From Flaccisagitta enflata (Eukaryota > Chaetognatha > Sagittoidea > Aphragmophora): DNA of 64,000 bases. The notes beneath the pieces were generated by a model that was not told the DNA's origin, searched no databases, and was given only the letters and a program-made list of their open reading frames with translations. The stretch covers positions 25,668,001-25,732,000 of the forward strand of contig OZ231128.1 in assembly GCA_965153355.1 (NCBI GenBank). Direction: 5' to 3'. This document shows positions 41,996 through 62,678 of this stretch, piece after piece. Positions within the stretch are counted from its first letter, which is position 1; every line of letters starts with the position of its first letter. The translations under genes were made by a program, and so were the position numbers.

Positions 41996-42198
41996 ACATG
42001 CTACGTGACTCTATACGTATAAGCCACTTTTTGATCCGTCGCTCCGTTGCTCTTATCGGTCCGTTGGTTTGAGCGATGTGTCGATTTAGCACGGGCTTTT
42101 TTCATCGGTGCCCTCGCCCAAGTGCCTGATTTGCCTTTTGGATCAATTCCCCTGCCCATCCGCTCGCGACTAAGGTAGCCCTGTATTCGGCCTTGTTT
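41996..42198 (-). mobile_element. Family A element (diverged)
   Basis: CACATGCTACGTGACTCTAT, GTCCGTTGG, then CCCATCCGCTCGCGACTAAG and GTAGCCCTGTATTCGGCCTT. Confidence 0.6.
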
Positions 42199-42305
42199 TA
42201 TGGTTAGATGGAGAGGGACAGTTTGACACGTTGCATCGTTATGCGATTTGTCGCCTTTTCCCCATAGCTAGTATGATCTATAGGTGGAAGAATATTCCTC
42301 AGTGA

Positions 42306-42398
42306 TCCACACTATACCCAAACTAAAGAATATGGAAGTGGGCCTTGTGAGCCCACACTGACTAGTTACTACGGGCATCACTCCTAGTTTTCCATTTA
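42306..42398. repeat. Inverted copy of the 30248-30340 block
   Basis: TGAGCCCACACTGACTAGTT matches the complement of the block near 30290. A shorter relative lies at 24761-24805 (GGGTTCACAAGGTCCTCTTC). This is an unclassified dispersed repeat. Confidence 0.65.
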
Positions 42399-42716
42399 GC
42401 AAAACTAACTTGCAAACATCCATTCTGAGTAGTATAAGTGACTAAAAAATGACGATGTTTATCAAGGAAAAAAAATCACACCGATATAACTTGATAATAC
42501 CAGAATGACGTTTTTGTTCTCGGGTTGCTATTCCACCAATTGACCTAGTGATAACGGATTTTACGTGCCATATCTCTTCTACTCCCAGTTTTATTCAGCC
42601 AGGCCGCAATCATGTATACGTAGAAAATTAGAACAACCAAGTCTTTCTCTCCCCCACTGTATCAAAAAGCTGATAAATCAGTCTGGATATCTTTTTTTTT
42701 TTAAAGGCGGTGAGGG

Positions 42717-42725
42717 TATAAAAAG
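42717..42725 (+). promoter_or_regulatory. TATA box of the chymotrypsin-ShKT gene
   Basis: TATAAAAAG lies 52 bases before the ATG at 42769. Transcription starting about 30 bases downstream would skip the in-frame ATG near 42739 and favour the chosen start, which opens directly into a signal peptide. Confidence 0.55.
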
Positions 42726-42768
42726 CGTTCTGACAAAAATGATCGAGGAAAACAAAAAGTCAACTAAA

Positions 42769-50368
<7,600 letters not shown>

Positions 50369-50446
50369 TTGTGATAGTGCTGTGATATGTTTATAAATGC
50401 AATTTGGGCATGTCATCCTCATGCCTCATGTACAACTATAATTGAA

Positions 50447-50452
50447 ATTAAA
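50447..50452 (+). promoter_or_regulatory. Variant poly(A) signal ATTAAA of the protease gene
   Basis: ATTAAA, 79 bases after the TGA at 50366-50368; no AATAAA lies nearer. Confidence 0.45.
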
Positions 50453-50586
50453 AAAATGAATGGTGGGGCGTTTACAATTTGCTGAATTTATTGTTTACTG
50501 TGTAGATAAAAGATTACCAAATACCTACACGCTACATATGTTCCAAAAAGACCTTTCAACAAATTCTGATGTGTATTTGGCGCATT

Positions 50587-51293
<707 letters not shown>

Positions 51294-51297
<4 letters not shown>

Positions 51298-53325
51298 CTC
51301 TGGTTTCCTTACGTGTGAGGGTCATGGTTCACTCGTGGATACGCATTTTGGCTTACTTCCTGTTTTGCGCCTCTTCCTCGTCGGAAAAAAAAAATACTCA
51401 CACGCGAGTTTGTGAATTTGTTCGTGCGTGTTCATGCATGGACAAGCTCATACATTCATGCAAATCATACTTTACGCACAAATCCTCAGAATCTTGACTA
51501 CACAGAATGGATTCGGAGTTGGGTGAGGAGGCTCCCGTTTTGGTCAAATTGACCTCATTTTTGATAGTCTATCATTTGAGTAAATCCAATTGGTCGTGCT
51601 CACAATCGACTTGCAACATGAAAATATCTTGGATTAGAACATCAGTAGGCAAACGAAATCGAGCCGAATCTAAAAGAGGCTCTGTCAATCCCTTCGTCCG
51701 TCCGTTGGTCATGCCCGAATGAAAAATTTTTGAAATCACTTGCAAACTCATTTCGTTCATGAATGATGTTCCTCGTCATTTCATTTATTATCATATTCAG
51801 CTACGGTTAAGTCTGAGAGAGCTGGAGATAAGTCCAATAGAGCTCGGGATAGGTCTGATAGAGCATAGCCATAGGTCTAAGAATTGATAACGCCCGACGT
51901 ACCGTTTTGGCTCGTGTACTCAGCCTTGTTCTTACCATGCCGAACCATTTACACGCCAACGGGTTCAGTAAACATGTTTCAAACTGTCTGATCAGCGCTT
52001 CAATATGCCTTTTTTGTTCATCCACATTCTCACCATCCTCCATTTGTTGGGTGTACACGCTAATCCTCACACGCACGCGCGCACGCGCACACGAGAGAGA
52101 GATATCGCGTGCGACCGAAATGTGTGTATCGTCTTTTTTTTATCCCGTTTCTTAGCGAGGCTAAAAAAAGAGAGAGAAAAAAATTCTCGGCCTTTCACGA
52201 GGTTGGGCTTATCGCTACCACGATGTCATGATCTATGGGCGCTTTGGGAGAACGTCTTTTCCGTTCAAAAAGTATCCTAACGGTCATAGAAATCATCCTA
52301 AGTTAGCGCTTGTAACAATATGAAAAACAAGAAAACGTTACACATTTTCCGCATTGAAAATATTTCTGGCTCTGATCTCGGCAAATTCATCTGTCAGAAC
52401 CAACATGGAAGCAGATTTGTAACGAAAGTGATACTTCTTATAAATCCAGATCTGAACGATTCTTAACCTTGGTCAGGAAATGGGCAAGGGCAAGTAACGG
52501 GGACGCATATCTGGTCACATGCTTCGGCAAGGACCACTTTTCCATGAACACCTACTCCTGACCAAAAGGCACTAGGTATCGCTGACTACCGAGCAATTTT
52601 TCCGTCATAGATGTTGTGGTCACGCCCTCTGCCTTCCTGTTCCTGAAATGAAACGCTCGTCTTTGTCTTCGTTTCTGTCTCTATGAATGGGAAATTGTTC
52701 TTCGATTTTTTTCCTCTTCTTTTTAGATCCCCTGACACTGCTTTCTGACAGAAGATTTGGGACAAGAATGATATCACTCCGGGTTTTTCTGCATTTTTGT
52801 GTAGGTCATAGGGATACAAATCAAGAACTATTCAGTGGAAAATCATCCCTAGAGCGCATTTTGAAAAAAGTCAAAAATCTATAATTTTTAGCTTTATTTT
52901 GCACAAAGAATTTTTCAATTTGGTCGGACTCTTTTTCTAACAGCATATTATCAACCCTGATAAAATTCCCTTTCATTCAATATGTCCACTATGTGGTTTG
53001 ATAAAGAAATGAGTTTTCATTTTCAGGCACCGCTATAATTTTTGTATCAAAATAAAATATGAAAATGTTATTCTTTAAATATGTTGTGACTATCAAATAA
53101 TTCTATCATTAACTATGCTGTCAAAAAGCTAGTCAGACCAATAAGAGTTATTCATGTATAATGAAGCAAAATCATAAATTTTTTATTTTTTTTCAAAATG
53201 GAATGTTTTCAAAGGGTGGTTCTTGATTTGTTATATTAAAAATGCGGCCTCTGAATACTTGAAATCTTCTAACTCAGGTGAATCCTGTGGGTTCGGCAAA
53301 CGTCGATTAAGAACGGATTTTTCTT
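51294..53325. other. No gene recognised
   Basis: It holds a family A-like fragment (51650-51715, GTCCGTCCGTTGG), GAGAGCT-type short repeats near 51815-51870 and a partial family B end near 52560-52600 (GGTATCGCTGACTACC). No exon is supported. Confidence 0.45.
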
Positions 53326-53328
53326 TGA

Positions 53329-53818
<490 letters not shown>

Positions 53819-53929
53819 CGACGGTTTTATGCATGCATGTTACACGTCCGAATGGCCTCTCTACTCCGCGATGTCGGTCGGTTCATCGGTCAATCATTAA
53901 CACTTCGATATTTTGGCGATCATGAGCAT

Positions 53930-54045
53930 TTTTTGCATCACTGCCCCTGCCAGAATACTTGAATAGCATAATGGCTTCTGTGGTGAGTCTGGGGGGGGGG
54001 CAACTTGAGTACAATAGCCGTGTATCCGGCCTTGTTCTTCTTCTT
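53930..54045 (-). mobile_element. Family A remnant
   Basis: TTGCATCACTGCCCCTGCCA and CCGTGTATCCGGCCTTGTTC mark the conserved end of the family. Confidence 0.5.
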
Positions 54046-54084
54046 CATCATCTTCGTTTCCTTCCTCTTACTCTTAATTTAGGT

Positions 54085-54150
54085 TTCCTTTTCTTCTTCT
54101 TCTTCTTCTTCTTCTTCTTCTTCTTCTTCTTCTTCTTCTTCTTCTTCTTC

Positions 54151-54182
<32 letters not shown>

Positions 54183-54235
54183 CTTCTTCTTCTTTTTCTT
54201 CTTCTATTCTTCTTCATCTTCTTCCTCTTCTTCCT
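54085..54235. repeat. (CTT)n microsatellite
   Basis: Trinucleotide tract with minor variants. Confidence 0.95.
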
Positions 54236-54299
54236 TTTCAGTTCCCTTATCAAGTTGTGTTCCACGATAGTGGAACACTAAATTCCCACAGTTTTCTCC

Positions 54300-56290
54300 G
54301 TTAGTACGTACGTGTGTCACAACCCAGCTTTCTCCATCTAGAATTCTCCGATGTATGTCACACCACCCAGTTTTCTCCGATGTATGTCACACAGCCCAGA
54401 ATTTTCTGATGTATGTCACACAATCCAGTTTTCTCTGATGTATGTCACACAGCCCAGAATTCTCCGATGTATGTTACACAACCCAGTTTTCTCCGATGTA
54501 TGTCACACAGCCCAGAATTCTCCGATGTATGTCACACAGCCCAGAATTCTCCGATGTATGTCACACCTGCAAGTTCTCTCTGATGTATGTCACACAGCCC
54601 AGAAGATACTCACGTGCTTGTCACACAACCAGTTTTTCTCCGATGTGTGTCACTACATTCCAGAATTCTCCGATGTATATCACACAACCCCAGTTTTCTC
54701 GATGTGTATCCCTTTTGGCAGAATTCTCGATTATATGTCCCACTATGACAGTTTTCTCCAATGTATGTCACACAGCCCAGAATTTTCGATGTATGTCTGA
54801 AACCCAGTTTTCTCCTGTATGTTATTTTGGCCAGAATTTATCAGTGCTCATGTCCTGACAGTTTTCTCCGATGTATGCCTGGCCCAGAGGAATTCTCCGA
54901 TCTTATGTCACACAGCAGTTTCTCCGATGTATGTCTACAGCCCGGGAATTCTCAGATGTATCATCTCAAGCAATGTGCCAGTTTTCTCCGATGTATATCA
55001 CAGCCCAGAGCTACGATGTCGTCAGACCAACCAGTTTCTCTGACGTATGTCACAGCAGAATCTCTGATGTATGTCCACATAACCCAGTTTTCTCTGATGT
55101 ATGTCACACACATTAGAATTCTTCAATGTATGTCACAACCCCGGTTTCTCTGATATATGTCACACTATTAGATTCTCCGTGCTTGTGTCTCTGACTTGAT
55201 TTTCTCCGATGTATGTCTGGCAGAAAATTCTCTGATGTATGTCCACTGGCCCAGTTTTCTCCAATGTATGTCACACAGCTGAAAATTCTCTGGACGTGTG
55301 TCACACAACCCAGTTTTCTCCAATGTATGTCACACAGCCCTTCATTCTCTGATGTATATCACATGACAGTTTTCTCCGATGTATGTCACACAGCCCAGAA
55401 GATTCTCTGATGTATGTCCACCACAACCCAGTTACTTCTCTGATGTATATCACACAGCCCAGAATTCTCCGATGTATGTCCCACCACAACAGTTTTCTCC
55501 GATGTATGTCCACTGACAGTGTGATATATGTCCACTGTGTAAGTTTTTATCAATGTAGCTGTCTTACAGCCCAGGAATCTTGATGTATGTCACATACCCA
55601 GTTTTCTCCGATGTATGTCTGGCCAGAGAATTCTCCGTGTGTGTCACACAACCCAGTTTTCTCCAACGTATGTCACTGAGCCCAGAATTCTCCAATATAA
55701 GTCACACGACCCAGTTTTCTCCAATGTATGTCAGCCCAGAATTCTCCATGTATGTCACACAACCCAGTTTTTTCCGATGTATGTCACTGAACCCAGAATT
55801 CTCCGATGTATGTCACACAACAGTTTTCTCAGATGTTTGTCACACAGCCTAAAATTCTCCGATGTGTGTTACTGACGAATTTCTCGATGTATGTCATGCA
55901 GCCAGAAATTTTCCACGATGTGTGTCACACAACCCAGTTTTCTTCACTGTATATATGTCACTCAGCTCCAGAATACTCCAATGTGTAATGTCTGCAATTT
56001 TTCTCTGATGTTGTGCTGCTTCAGAATACTCTGGAAATTATGTGTCACTGCATTACATGGATGTTTGTCCTTTGTCAATCTCTGTTCTGTCTACTACAAA
56101 GTTTTCTCCATGTATGTCACTGACCCAAATTCTCCAAAATGTATGTCTGCAGTTTCTCCAAAGTGTCTTTATTGTAATTATCTGATGTATGTCACACCAC
56201 TCTGTTTTCTCCAATGTGTATGCCTGACAGAATTCTCTGGTGTATGTCCTGGATCCTGGTTTCTCAATACATGTCCCTGACTCAGAATTC
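54300..56290. repeat. Tandem array of a 28-29 base unit (57-base dimer)
   Basis: About 70 units alternate between CCCAGTTTTCTCCGATGTAT and CCCAGAATTCTCCGATGTAT, each followed by GTCACACA. Units degrade towards the right. Frames with repeated SPMYVTQ-like words result from the unit, not from a gene. Confidence 0.9.
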
Positions 56291-56299
56291 TCAATGTAT

Positions 56300-56560
56300 G
56301 TCTGGGGTGTGGTAGGACAATGCCCAAAGGGGGCAGTGGGACAGCCGCCACAATTGGCAGTGGGACCGCTCTGCAGCGGCAATGGGACACGCCACGAGGC
56401 GGCAGTGGGGACCGCCCTGAGGCGGCAGTGAGGGCCACCCACAGGCAGCAGTGAGGGCCACCTACAGGTAGCAGTGAGGCTGCCCACAGGTGGTAATGAG
56501 GCTGCCCACAGGCGGCTATGAGGACGCCCACAGGCAGCTGTGAGGCCGCCCACAGGCGTC
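56300..56560. repeat. GC-rich minisatellite
   Basis: Units of about 24-26 bases (GGCAGTGAGGCCGCCCACA type) directly after the 28-29 base array. Confidence 0.85.
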
Positions 56561-56789
56561 GGAAATATTTCCGCAGTGTGTACTATTTCATGTAAAATCA
56601 AGTTATACGTGGAACACAATATAACTTGAACGCCACCCTAGTTTTTCATCGTTTTATTCAATTTATTTCTGACTAAAGCAAAAGGCTTTGGGCGAAATTT
56701 TTTTTGATGTATACTAAAAAAAGAATAATTGCTAACGACAGGGCAGATCGACCGTGGCCTGGATGGGTGGCGTTGACTATCACACGGTC

Positions 56790-56812
56790 TATCTCTGTCT
56801 CTCTGTCTCTCA

Positions 56813-56902
<90 letters not shown>
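56790..56902. repeat. (CT)n microsatellite
   Basis: CT tract of about 85 bases with a GTCT start. Confidence 0.95.
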
Positions 56903-56903
<1 letters not shown>

Positions 56904-57027
56904 TCTTTTTCTTGTTCGGCCTATCAGTAGCATTCAGGATTCGCTTGGATGTCACTGTATTAGCTCATGCATGTTTTGGTTGTGAACAGTCACAAATCTG
57001 GTGACTACATCAGACCGATTTAGGAAA

Positions 57028-57036
57028 TGGAGAAGA

Positions 57037-57069
<33 letters not shown>

Positions 57070-57190
57070 CGGAGAGACGGACGGACGGACGGACGGACGA
57101 ACAGACAGACGGGCAGACAGAGACAGACAGAGACAGTCAAAGACAGAAAGACAGATAGACTGACATACAGAGAAAGAGAGAGAGATGGAA
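57028..57190. repeat. (GA)n-(ACGG)n-(ACAG)n compound repeat
   Basis: Purine-rich tract with an ACGG core at 57068-57095 like that of family A. Confidence 0.9.
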
Positions 57191-57338
57191 TAGGCTTTAC
57201 TGGAAACACGTATTTGCTAAAACAAAGTTAAAAAAACAAAAAACAAAACAAACAACAAACAATAGAGCAAATAAAAGGCTGCTGAATAAAAAAGATGGGA
57301 GGCAAAGAAATGGTGGGATATCAGGAAACGGTGTGGGT

Positions 57339-57371
57339 NNNNNNNNNNNNNNNNNNNNNNNNNNNNNNNNN
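57339..57371. other. Assembly gap (N)
   Basis: 33 undetermined bases between microsatellites; the true length is unknown. Confidence 1.
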
Positions 57372-57512
57372 CAAAAACAAAAACAAAAACAAAAACAAAA
57401 ACAAAAACAAAAACAAATAGATGGAATAGGAACAGAAGACGAAGAAGAAGAAGAAGAAGAAGAAGAAGAAGAAGAAGAAGAAGAAGAAGAAGAAGAAGAA
57501 GAAGAAGAAGAG
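57372..57512. repeat. (CAAAAA)n and (GAA)n microsatellites
   Basis: CAAAAA units to 57417, then GAA triplets from about 57440. Confidence 0.95.
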
Positions 57513-57767
57513 GAGGAGAGACCGGAGAATGATTGAGAGAAAGTATGGAGTATAAAAATGAATGGCAACCGGTTGGAATCATTTTCGCAACGAAGGACAA
57601 GAATTCTTGCGCCTTCTGATAAGTGATAACTGTCTACGTTCGCGCTAATTCTGAGAAAAACGCACTCGTCGTTGCTCTACGCCTTACTTCTCGTTATCGC
57701 ATTTACTTGAAGTTAAATATAGGTACACCTGAGCGCTGAGAGCTGTCTACGGAAATATTGAGAACAA

Positions 57768-57940
57768 GGTCGGATACACGGCCACCAGTTGCGGACGGGT
57801 GGGCAGGAGCGGAAATGCGCGTTTTCCCACTTTTTGACTCGTGCTTACGGACCAACGGATGGATGGACGGACCGACGGACCGACGGACGAACGGAACGAC
57901 GGACAAAGCCTCTTATAGAGTTGCGTGTCCGCAACTAAAA
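57768..57940 (+). mobile_element. Family A element (best plus-strand copy)
   Basis: AACAAGGTCGGATACACGG, the 5' block AGTTGCGGAC, GGAAATGCGCGTTTTCCCAC, ACGG repeats, AAAGCCTCTTATAG and terminal hairpin AGTTGCGTGTCCGCAACT with AAAAA. The 5' block is an exact complement of the terminal GTCCGCAACT. Confidence 0.85.
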
Positions 57941-58398
57941 AGGCCTTTGGACAGCGTTCATGCTAATATTAACCATTTTTGTTCATAGAAACTCCTAGTA
58001 GAAACAAATCCAACTTTTAGGAAAAAGTACCCTACTATTCATCATGCTTAATTGTTAATCAATAAGAATCGTTAAGGATATCCAATTGATTTTCAATTTG
58101 CCTAAACTCGACAGGACCATCAATAAGTCATCTGATCGATTCCGTAGAACTGGAACCGGTTTTTACAACATCGGAAGAAAGCATCAAAAATGAAATTTTC
58201 TTTTCAAAATGAAATCGCTCAGAAGTGTATCTGTAGTAAAGTTAGGGGACACTGTAAATTTTCTAGATGTTTTACACCCAACCTCTTTAATTAAAAGAGC
58301 CAGAGTGACTTCAGATGGCTTGATACTATTCTTACTTTTGGTAAAAGCCATTGATTTTACGCAACTTTTGTAACGCCAAAACATCGTTTCAATTTAAG

Positions 58399-61300
58399 AT
58401 GGATTTTGTTCGCGATTGGCGGAGGAAAAGTCCATTTCACGACGCCGAACGCACCAAGCAAAAACACGACGAAGACAACAATAATAACAATTTTGACTTA
58501 AAAAGTGTCATCGATGAAAATCAAAAGGTTCAAAGTGAAAAGTCTCAGGCATTGATCTCAAAGCAAGAAGCCGGATTCCCCGATGAAGATGACAGAACAA
58601 CCTGGGCTAATAAGGTATAGATTCGCTTTTTTTTTGTTTGTTTGTTTGTTTGTTTGGTTTTTTTTTTTCGTTTTTTAAGGTGAGGGTTTATTTAGTTTTA
58701 GGCATTGATCAAAATAGTTTTTCCTTATGGGATTTCATTGTTGTCTTGTTATTTATGCCTAGATGGGATGCTATTTTTGGTGCTGTCATATCCCGCTATA
58801 ACGGATCCGATGAAAGATGTAAAATTCTGATCCTTTCAATCAGTTTCATGATGTTTCTTCTTCGTTCTTATTTTGGCAATAACAGAGACCCACCTATAAC
58901 AGATATAATTCATTGATCACTTGACATGACATCCATCATTGCGGGATTTTATTGTACTATTGTTTTGATCGTACTGCTAGTATTTTAATCCAGTAAGTCA
59001 CGTAATCTAGCGTATCTTATTGATTTCTTAACCAGATTTTGTTATCTATTTAGGCCGAGTTTATCCTGGCACTGATCAGTATGGCGGTGGGATTGGGCAA
59101 CATTTGGCGATTTCCTTATCTTTGCCTTGAAAATGGCGGCGGCGCATTTTTAGTCCCTTATATCATCATGAATGTGGTCGAAGGTAAATCCAATATTCAT
59201 TGGAGAAAATTCATAATAGCCGAGAAACCGCTGAAAGTTAATTTAAGTGGTGGCATCCTTGCACCTTTTTATACCGGAGGATCCTGTGATTTTGTGAAAT
59301 CGGGACCAAGGGCCAAGGGGACCCTAATTGGCTAATGTCTTTACGAATATTTCAGGGATGTAAATAATTGAGTGACGCAATGTGAAGGGAAGGGGAGAAA
59401 AAAATATAGTTCAAGCCTCGAGGAAATCATTACTTTTGGCAGTACCAAAACACAAAACATGATTATTGCAACACGATTCACCACTATTTCAACCTAGAAT
59501 TTATTGTTTTAATGCTCTATAGGGAAGAAAATCATAGATTTTGTAATGCGACGCGAGTTTTCGCGGGGAAGAAAATGAAAGGCAGGGGGAAAAATCAAAA
59601 GCGACTCAAATTTATACATCCCATCCATATTTTTAGTCGCGGACACGCGACTCTAGAACTTGCCGTGTCGGTCGGAAAGTCGGAAAGTCGGTAGGTCACA
59701 TTTTTGAATTACGAGCGGTTTCCGCATTACTGCTCCTGCCCAACCGTGTATCCGGCCTTGTTCTCGCATGAAATCAACTGCAAAATCAGTGTAAATAACA
59801 GACAACGTCGTCAACTGTCAAGTAATTCATTCCAAACTGTGGATAGAATTTTTTCGATTATCTCAAAGGGCTTCCGATATTTTACTTGGAGCTTTGCGTG
59901 GGGCAAACGCTGCGACAAGGAGCCGTCGGGTCCTGGATCAAGGTTTCCGATTATTTAGGTGATCGTAATTCATTTTTGTCCCTACAATTTCCATTTTCTT
60001 TATCGCGTTTTTACACACAAACTATTCTGAGGCGCTTACTTTCAATCAGTCGTTAGTCAACGGTTTTCTTTTCCATTCTGTTCTGTTTACGTCAAGGTGG
60101 CATTGGAATAGCCTCAACGGTCATCGCATTTCTCGTCACTTCTTACTACACGGGAGTTATGGTTTGGTTAGTATGTTTGTAACTTTCGGCTTTCAATATC
60201 GGCAGTGGTAAATGATTGAAGATTAGGGGTTGTCGCCTTGGGAACATTATAGAGATATTGCATAGGGAATATCTCGATTATATCTGGATTATACGCCCAA
60301 TGCGACAACCCCTTAAGACGTTTGGCGCTTGATAGCGCAGCGATAGATGCAACATAACAGGGTGTGCAAAATTATCCACATTTGCGTCATGGAAAGAAAA
60401 CTGCACTTACTTACAAGTGACCCAGCATTAAGAAATTTGGACTAAAATACCCCTGCTGGAAGTTAGAATTGATTAAAGGGGTTTTCGCATTATGAAAATT
60501 AACGAGATATTTCATAGGGAATATCCAGATAATATCCAGATAATACGCCCAATGCGAAAACCCCTTAAAAACCTTTTCTGTATCCTCTGTCACCATGGGA
60601 GTTAAATGATTTGAAGCAAAGATTTTGATCTTGATAGGATTTTATTTTTAGGCAATATAGGTTACAAGAACATAGATTTTTACATTTGTTAGTACTCCAG
60701 AGTGTATTTCTCACCTTGGCACACACTAAGCTGAGGGAGGTTAGTTAAATCAACATAGATAAAGCTCACCAAACTAGGCCTAAAGGACAAGAAAAACTAA
60801 CAACAGAATTTCAGTTTTATTTAAGAAATCCTTTAAAAGAGGTTTAGTAGAGTAAAATTCCTCTGAGAAGTTTTTAGTCGCGTGCACGCGACTCTACACC
60901 CCGCTTTGTCGGTCCGTCCGTCTGTCACACTTTACTTTTTTTGTACTATAACGTCAACTCTTAGGTTATTTGAAGTCTTTTTTAGTCATTAGTAGTTATT
61001 CTAAGTCATTTAGAGTCATTTTAAGTCATTTTAAGTCATTTAGAGTCATTTTAAGTTATTTTAAGTCATTTTTGGTCATTGGGTTTTTTTGTCATTTTGA
61101 GTCCTTTCTGGACATTTTAAGTCATTCTAAGTCATTCTAAGTCATTCTAAGTCATTCTAAGTCATTCTAAGTCATTCTAAGTCATTCCTACCCTGTAAAT
61201 CTCGCACGCGACTTATAGGTGTTGGCCTTGTTTTCTGAATTTTTGATTCTTTGTGGATTTTGGTTTTGAATACTTAAAAGGATATCTATTCATAGGTACC

Positions 61301-61764
61301 ACTTAATTATTTAGAAATCATTATCTGCAAATATTTTTTTTTAAAGTAACTGCCAATCACGGATAATTTTGCACACCCTTTTATAATCGGTTTTGATATT
61401 CGTGCAGGAACCGTCACTCTCTTACTCCAATTAGTTTTTTTTTCAATTGTCCCTTCCTTGTCGTCACTGCACGTTTGAATGACTTTGGTCAACGTTGCTC
61501 TTCCACCTATCATAGGCATTTTTTAACGCATTGACCCAGCTTTGGTTCTTTACTACTTCCGGAATCGCATTCCACGTTTTGGAGTACAATGACAGTGACT
61601 CCCTTTTAACCAAAATTAGATGTCAAAGGATACTTCGTTAGAACCGATACTAATTCAATTCTTTCAGGTGCGTATCATATCTACTGCAGTCGTTTCAATA
61701 TCCGCTTCCATGGTCTCATTGCCCCATTGATCCGTCGACTAATGAATCAGTGACGGAGTGCCAG
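58399..61764 (+). CDS. SLC6 family Na+-coupled transporter, exons 1-5 (3' partial)
   Basis: Exons 58399-58614, 59054-59183, 59869-59958, 60097-60166 and 61668-61764 join in phase for 201 residues; the remaining helices lie beyond the window. The N-terminal tail is hydrophilic and Asn/Asp-rich. TM1 carries [14 protein letters not shown] (residues 83-96) with Gly where monoamine transporters have Asp, so an amino-acid-type substrate site is likely. TM2 has [20 protein letters not shown] and TM3 [19 protein letters not shown]. The first outer loop has [14 protein letters not shown] and NESVTECQ with an N-glycosylation site. The SLC6A15-20 (B0AT/NTT4) group is the closest by motif, from memory. 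The frame is clean and splice sites are canonical. Introns hold MITEs and family A copies, and the 3' half of exon 5 is tandemly repeated downstream. Confidence 0.85.
58783..58954. mobile_element. Short pogo/Tc1-like MITE in SLC6 intron 1
   Basis: CTGTCATATCCCGCTATAAC and the complement of GATTTTATTG-type right end (CAATAAAATCCCGC). TA flanks the right side; the left flank is altered. Confidence 0.55.
59633..59767 (-). mobile_element. Family A element in SLC6 intron 2
   Basis: TTTTTAGTCGCGGACACGCG, GTCGGAAAGTCGG units, and CCGTGTATCCGGCCTTGTTC. Confidence 0.7.
60226..60312. mobile_element. 87-bp hairpin MITE, copy 1
   Basis: GGGGTTGTCGCCTTGGG pairs with CCCAATGCGACAACCCC. TTA on both sides suggests a Harbinger-type target site. 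Confidence 0.65.
60478..60564. mobile_element. 87-bp hairpin MITE, copy 2
   Basis: GGGGTTTTCGCATT pairs with CCCAATGCGAAAACCCC. It has the same length as copy 1, with a matched substitution in both arms. Confidence 0.65.
60868..61232 (-). mobile_element. Family A element with a 10-base minisatellite core
   Basis: TTTTTAGTCGCGTGCACGCG then GTCCGTCCG, a core of AGTCATTTTA / AGTCATTCTA units (60970-61190), and TCGCACGCGACTTATAGG with GGCCTTGTTTT. Left AGTCGCGTGC and right GCACGCGACT are exact complements. Confidence 0.75.
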
Positions 61765-62135
61765 GTACTCTACCACAAACGGTGATATACCTTACTTGTA
61801 TTTGTACAGTGGTAATGGTACTCATTGCCCCATCGATCCGTCGACTAACGAATCAGTGACGGAGTGCCAGGTACTCTACCACACACGGTGATATACCTTA
61901 CTTGTATTTGTACAGTGGCAATGGTACTCATTGCCCCATCGATCCGTCGACTAATGATTCAGTGACCAAGTGACAGGTACTCAACCACACACAGTGACAT
62001 ACATTACTGTACTTGTACAGTGGTAATGGTACTCATTGCCCCATCAGATCCCTGGACTAATGAATCAGTGACCGAGTGCCAGGTACTCTGCCACACACGG
62101 TGACATACATTACTGGTATTTGTTCAGTGTTAAGC
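61715..62135 (+). repeat. Tandem repeat of SLC6 exon 5 end plus donor site, four copies
   Basis: Units of about 106 bases start CTCATTGCCCCAT at 61715, 61821, 61927 and 62032. Each carries the last 50 exon bases, the donor CCAG|GTACTC (CAG altered upstream in copy 3) and about 56 intron bases. Only the first is preceded by the exon 5 acceptor and reading frame. Confidence 0.85.
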
Positions 62136-62530
62136 TCATTGAACCAGTAGATTACGGGTGAGCAGGGGCAGGGTCACACGACTCAATAAATGACTTGTTT
62201 CATCAGTACTGAAGGAATAAGACATCGCATTGACAAAACGTATCACTGAACGCTGCTGACCTGAAGGCTCACACCACTATACCCATGTGCTGTAAATTGT
62301 GGTTTCATTATTGAGTAATGACAATTTAAATAGAGGGGTGAACGCTATTTGTTCAAATTACCGCTACTATCATTTACGCTCGGGATGAACATCCTTAATC
62401 AACTGTCCAAAAACCATAATCAAGCCCAAAATTCACGATGTGCGGGCTTTTACGGAGCTCCTAGTGACCCCTGGTCTTTGACCCCAATGTTTTTTCTCTC
62501 ATAGGTAGTGTTTGTGCAATTGTGTACTTA

Positions 62531-62678
62531 CAGTGGGACCCCGCCTCATCGGTCCCATTGGGACTGAAGATTTTTCACCTTTATCTCTTTACCTTTAAAG
62601 AGAGGTGAAATCACATTAAAAACTACCATTTGGGACCTCAAAATATTGACCTTTATTGATGGAGATGGAGTTCCACTG
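62531..62678. mobile_element. Short TA-flanked MITE
   Basis: CAGTGGGACCCCGCCTCATC and the complement of GAGATGGAGTTCCACTG; TA at 62529-62530 and 62679-62680. Confidence 0.6.

Noticed and set aside
51807-52076. An 89-residue minus-strand frame
   Set aside because: Part of it is a short GAGAGCT-type tandem repeat and part resembles a decayed family A head; no domain or splice support.
54351-56280. Repeated histidine/cysteine words (for example CDIHRRK, TYIGE) on both strands of the tandem array, reminiscent of zinc-finger linkers
   Set aside because: The 28-29 base unit cannot keep an 84-base finger period in frame, and units carry indels; it is a non-coding satellite.
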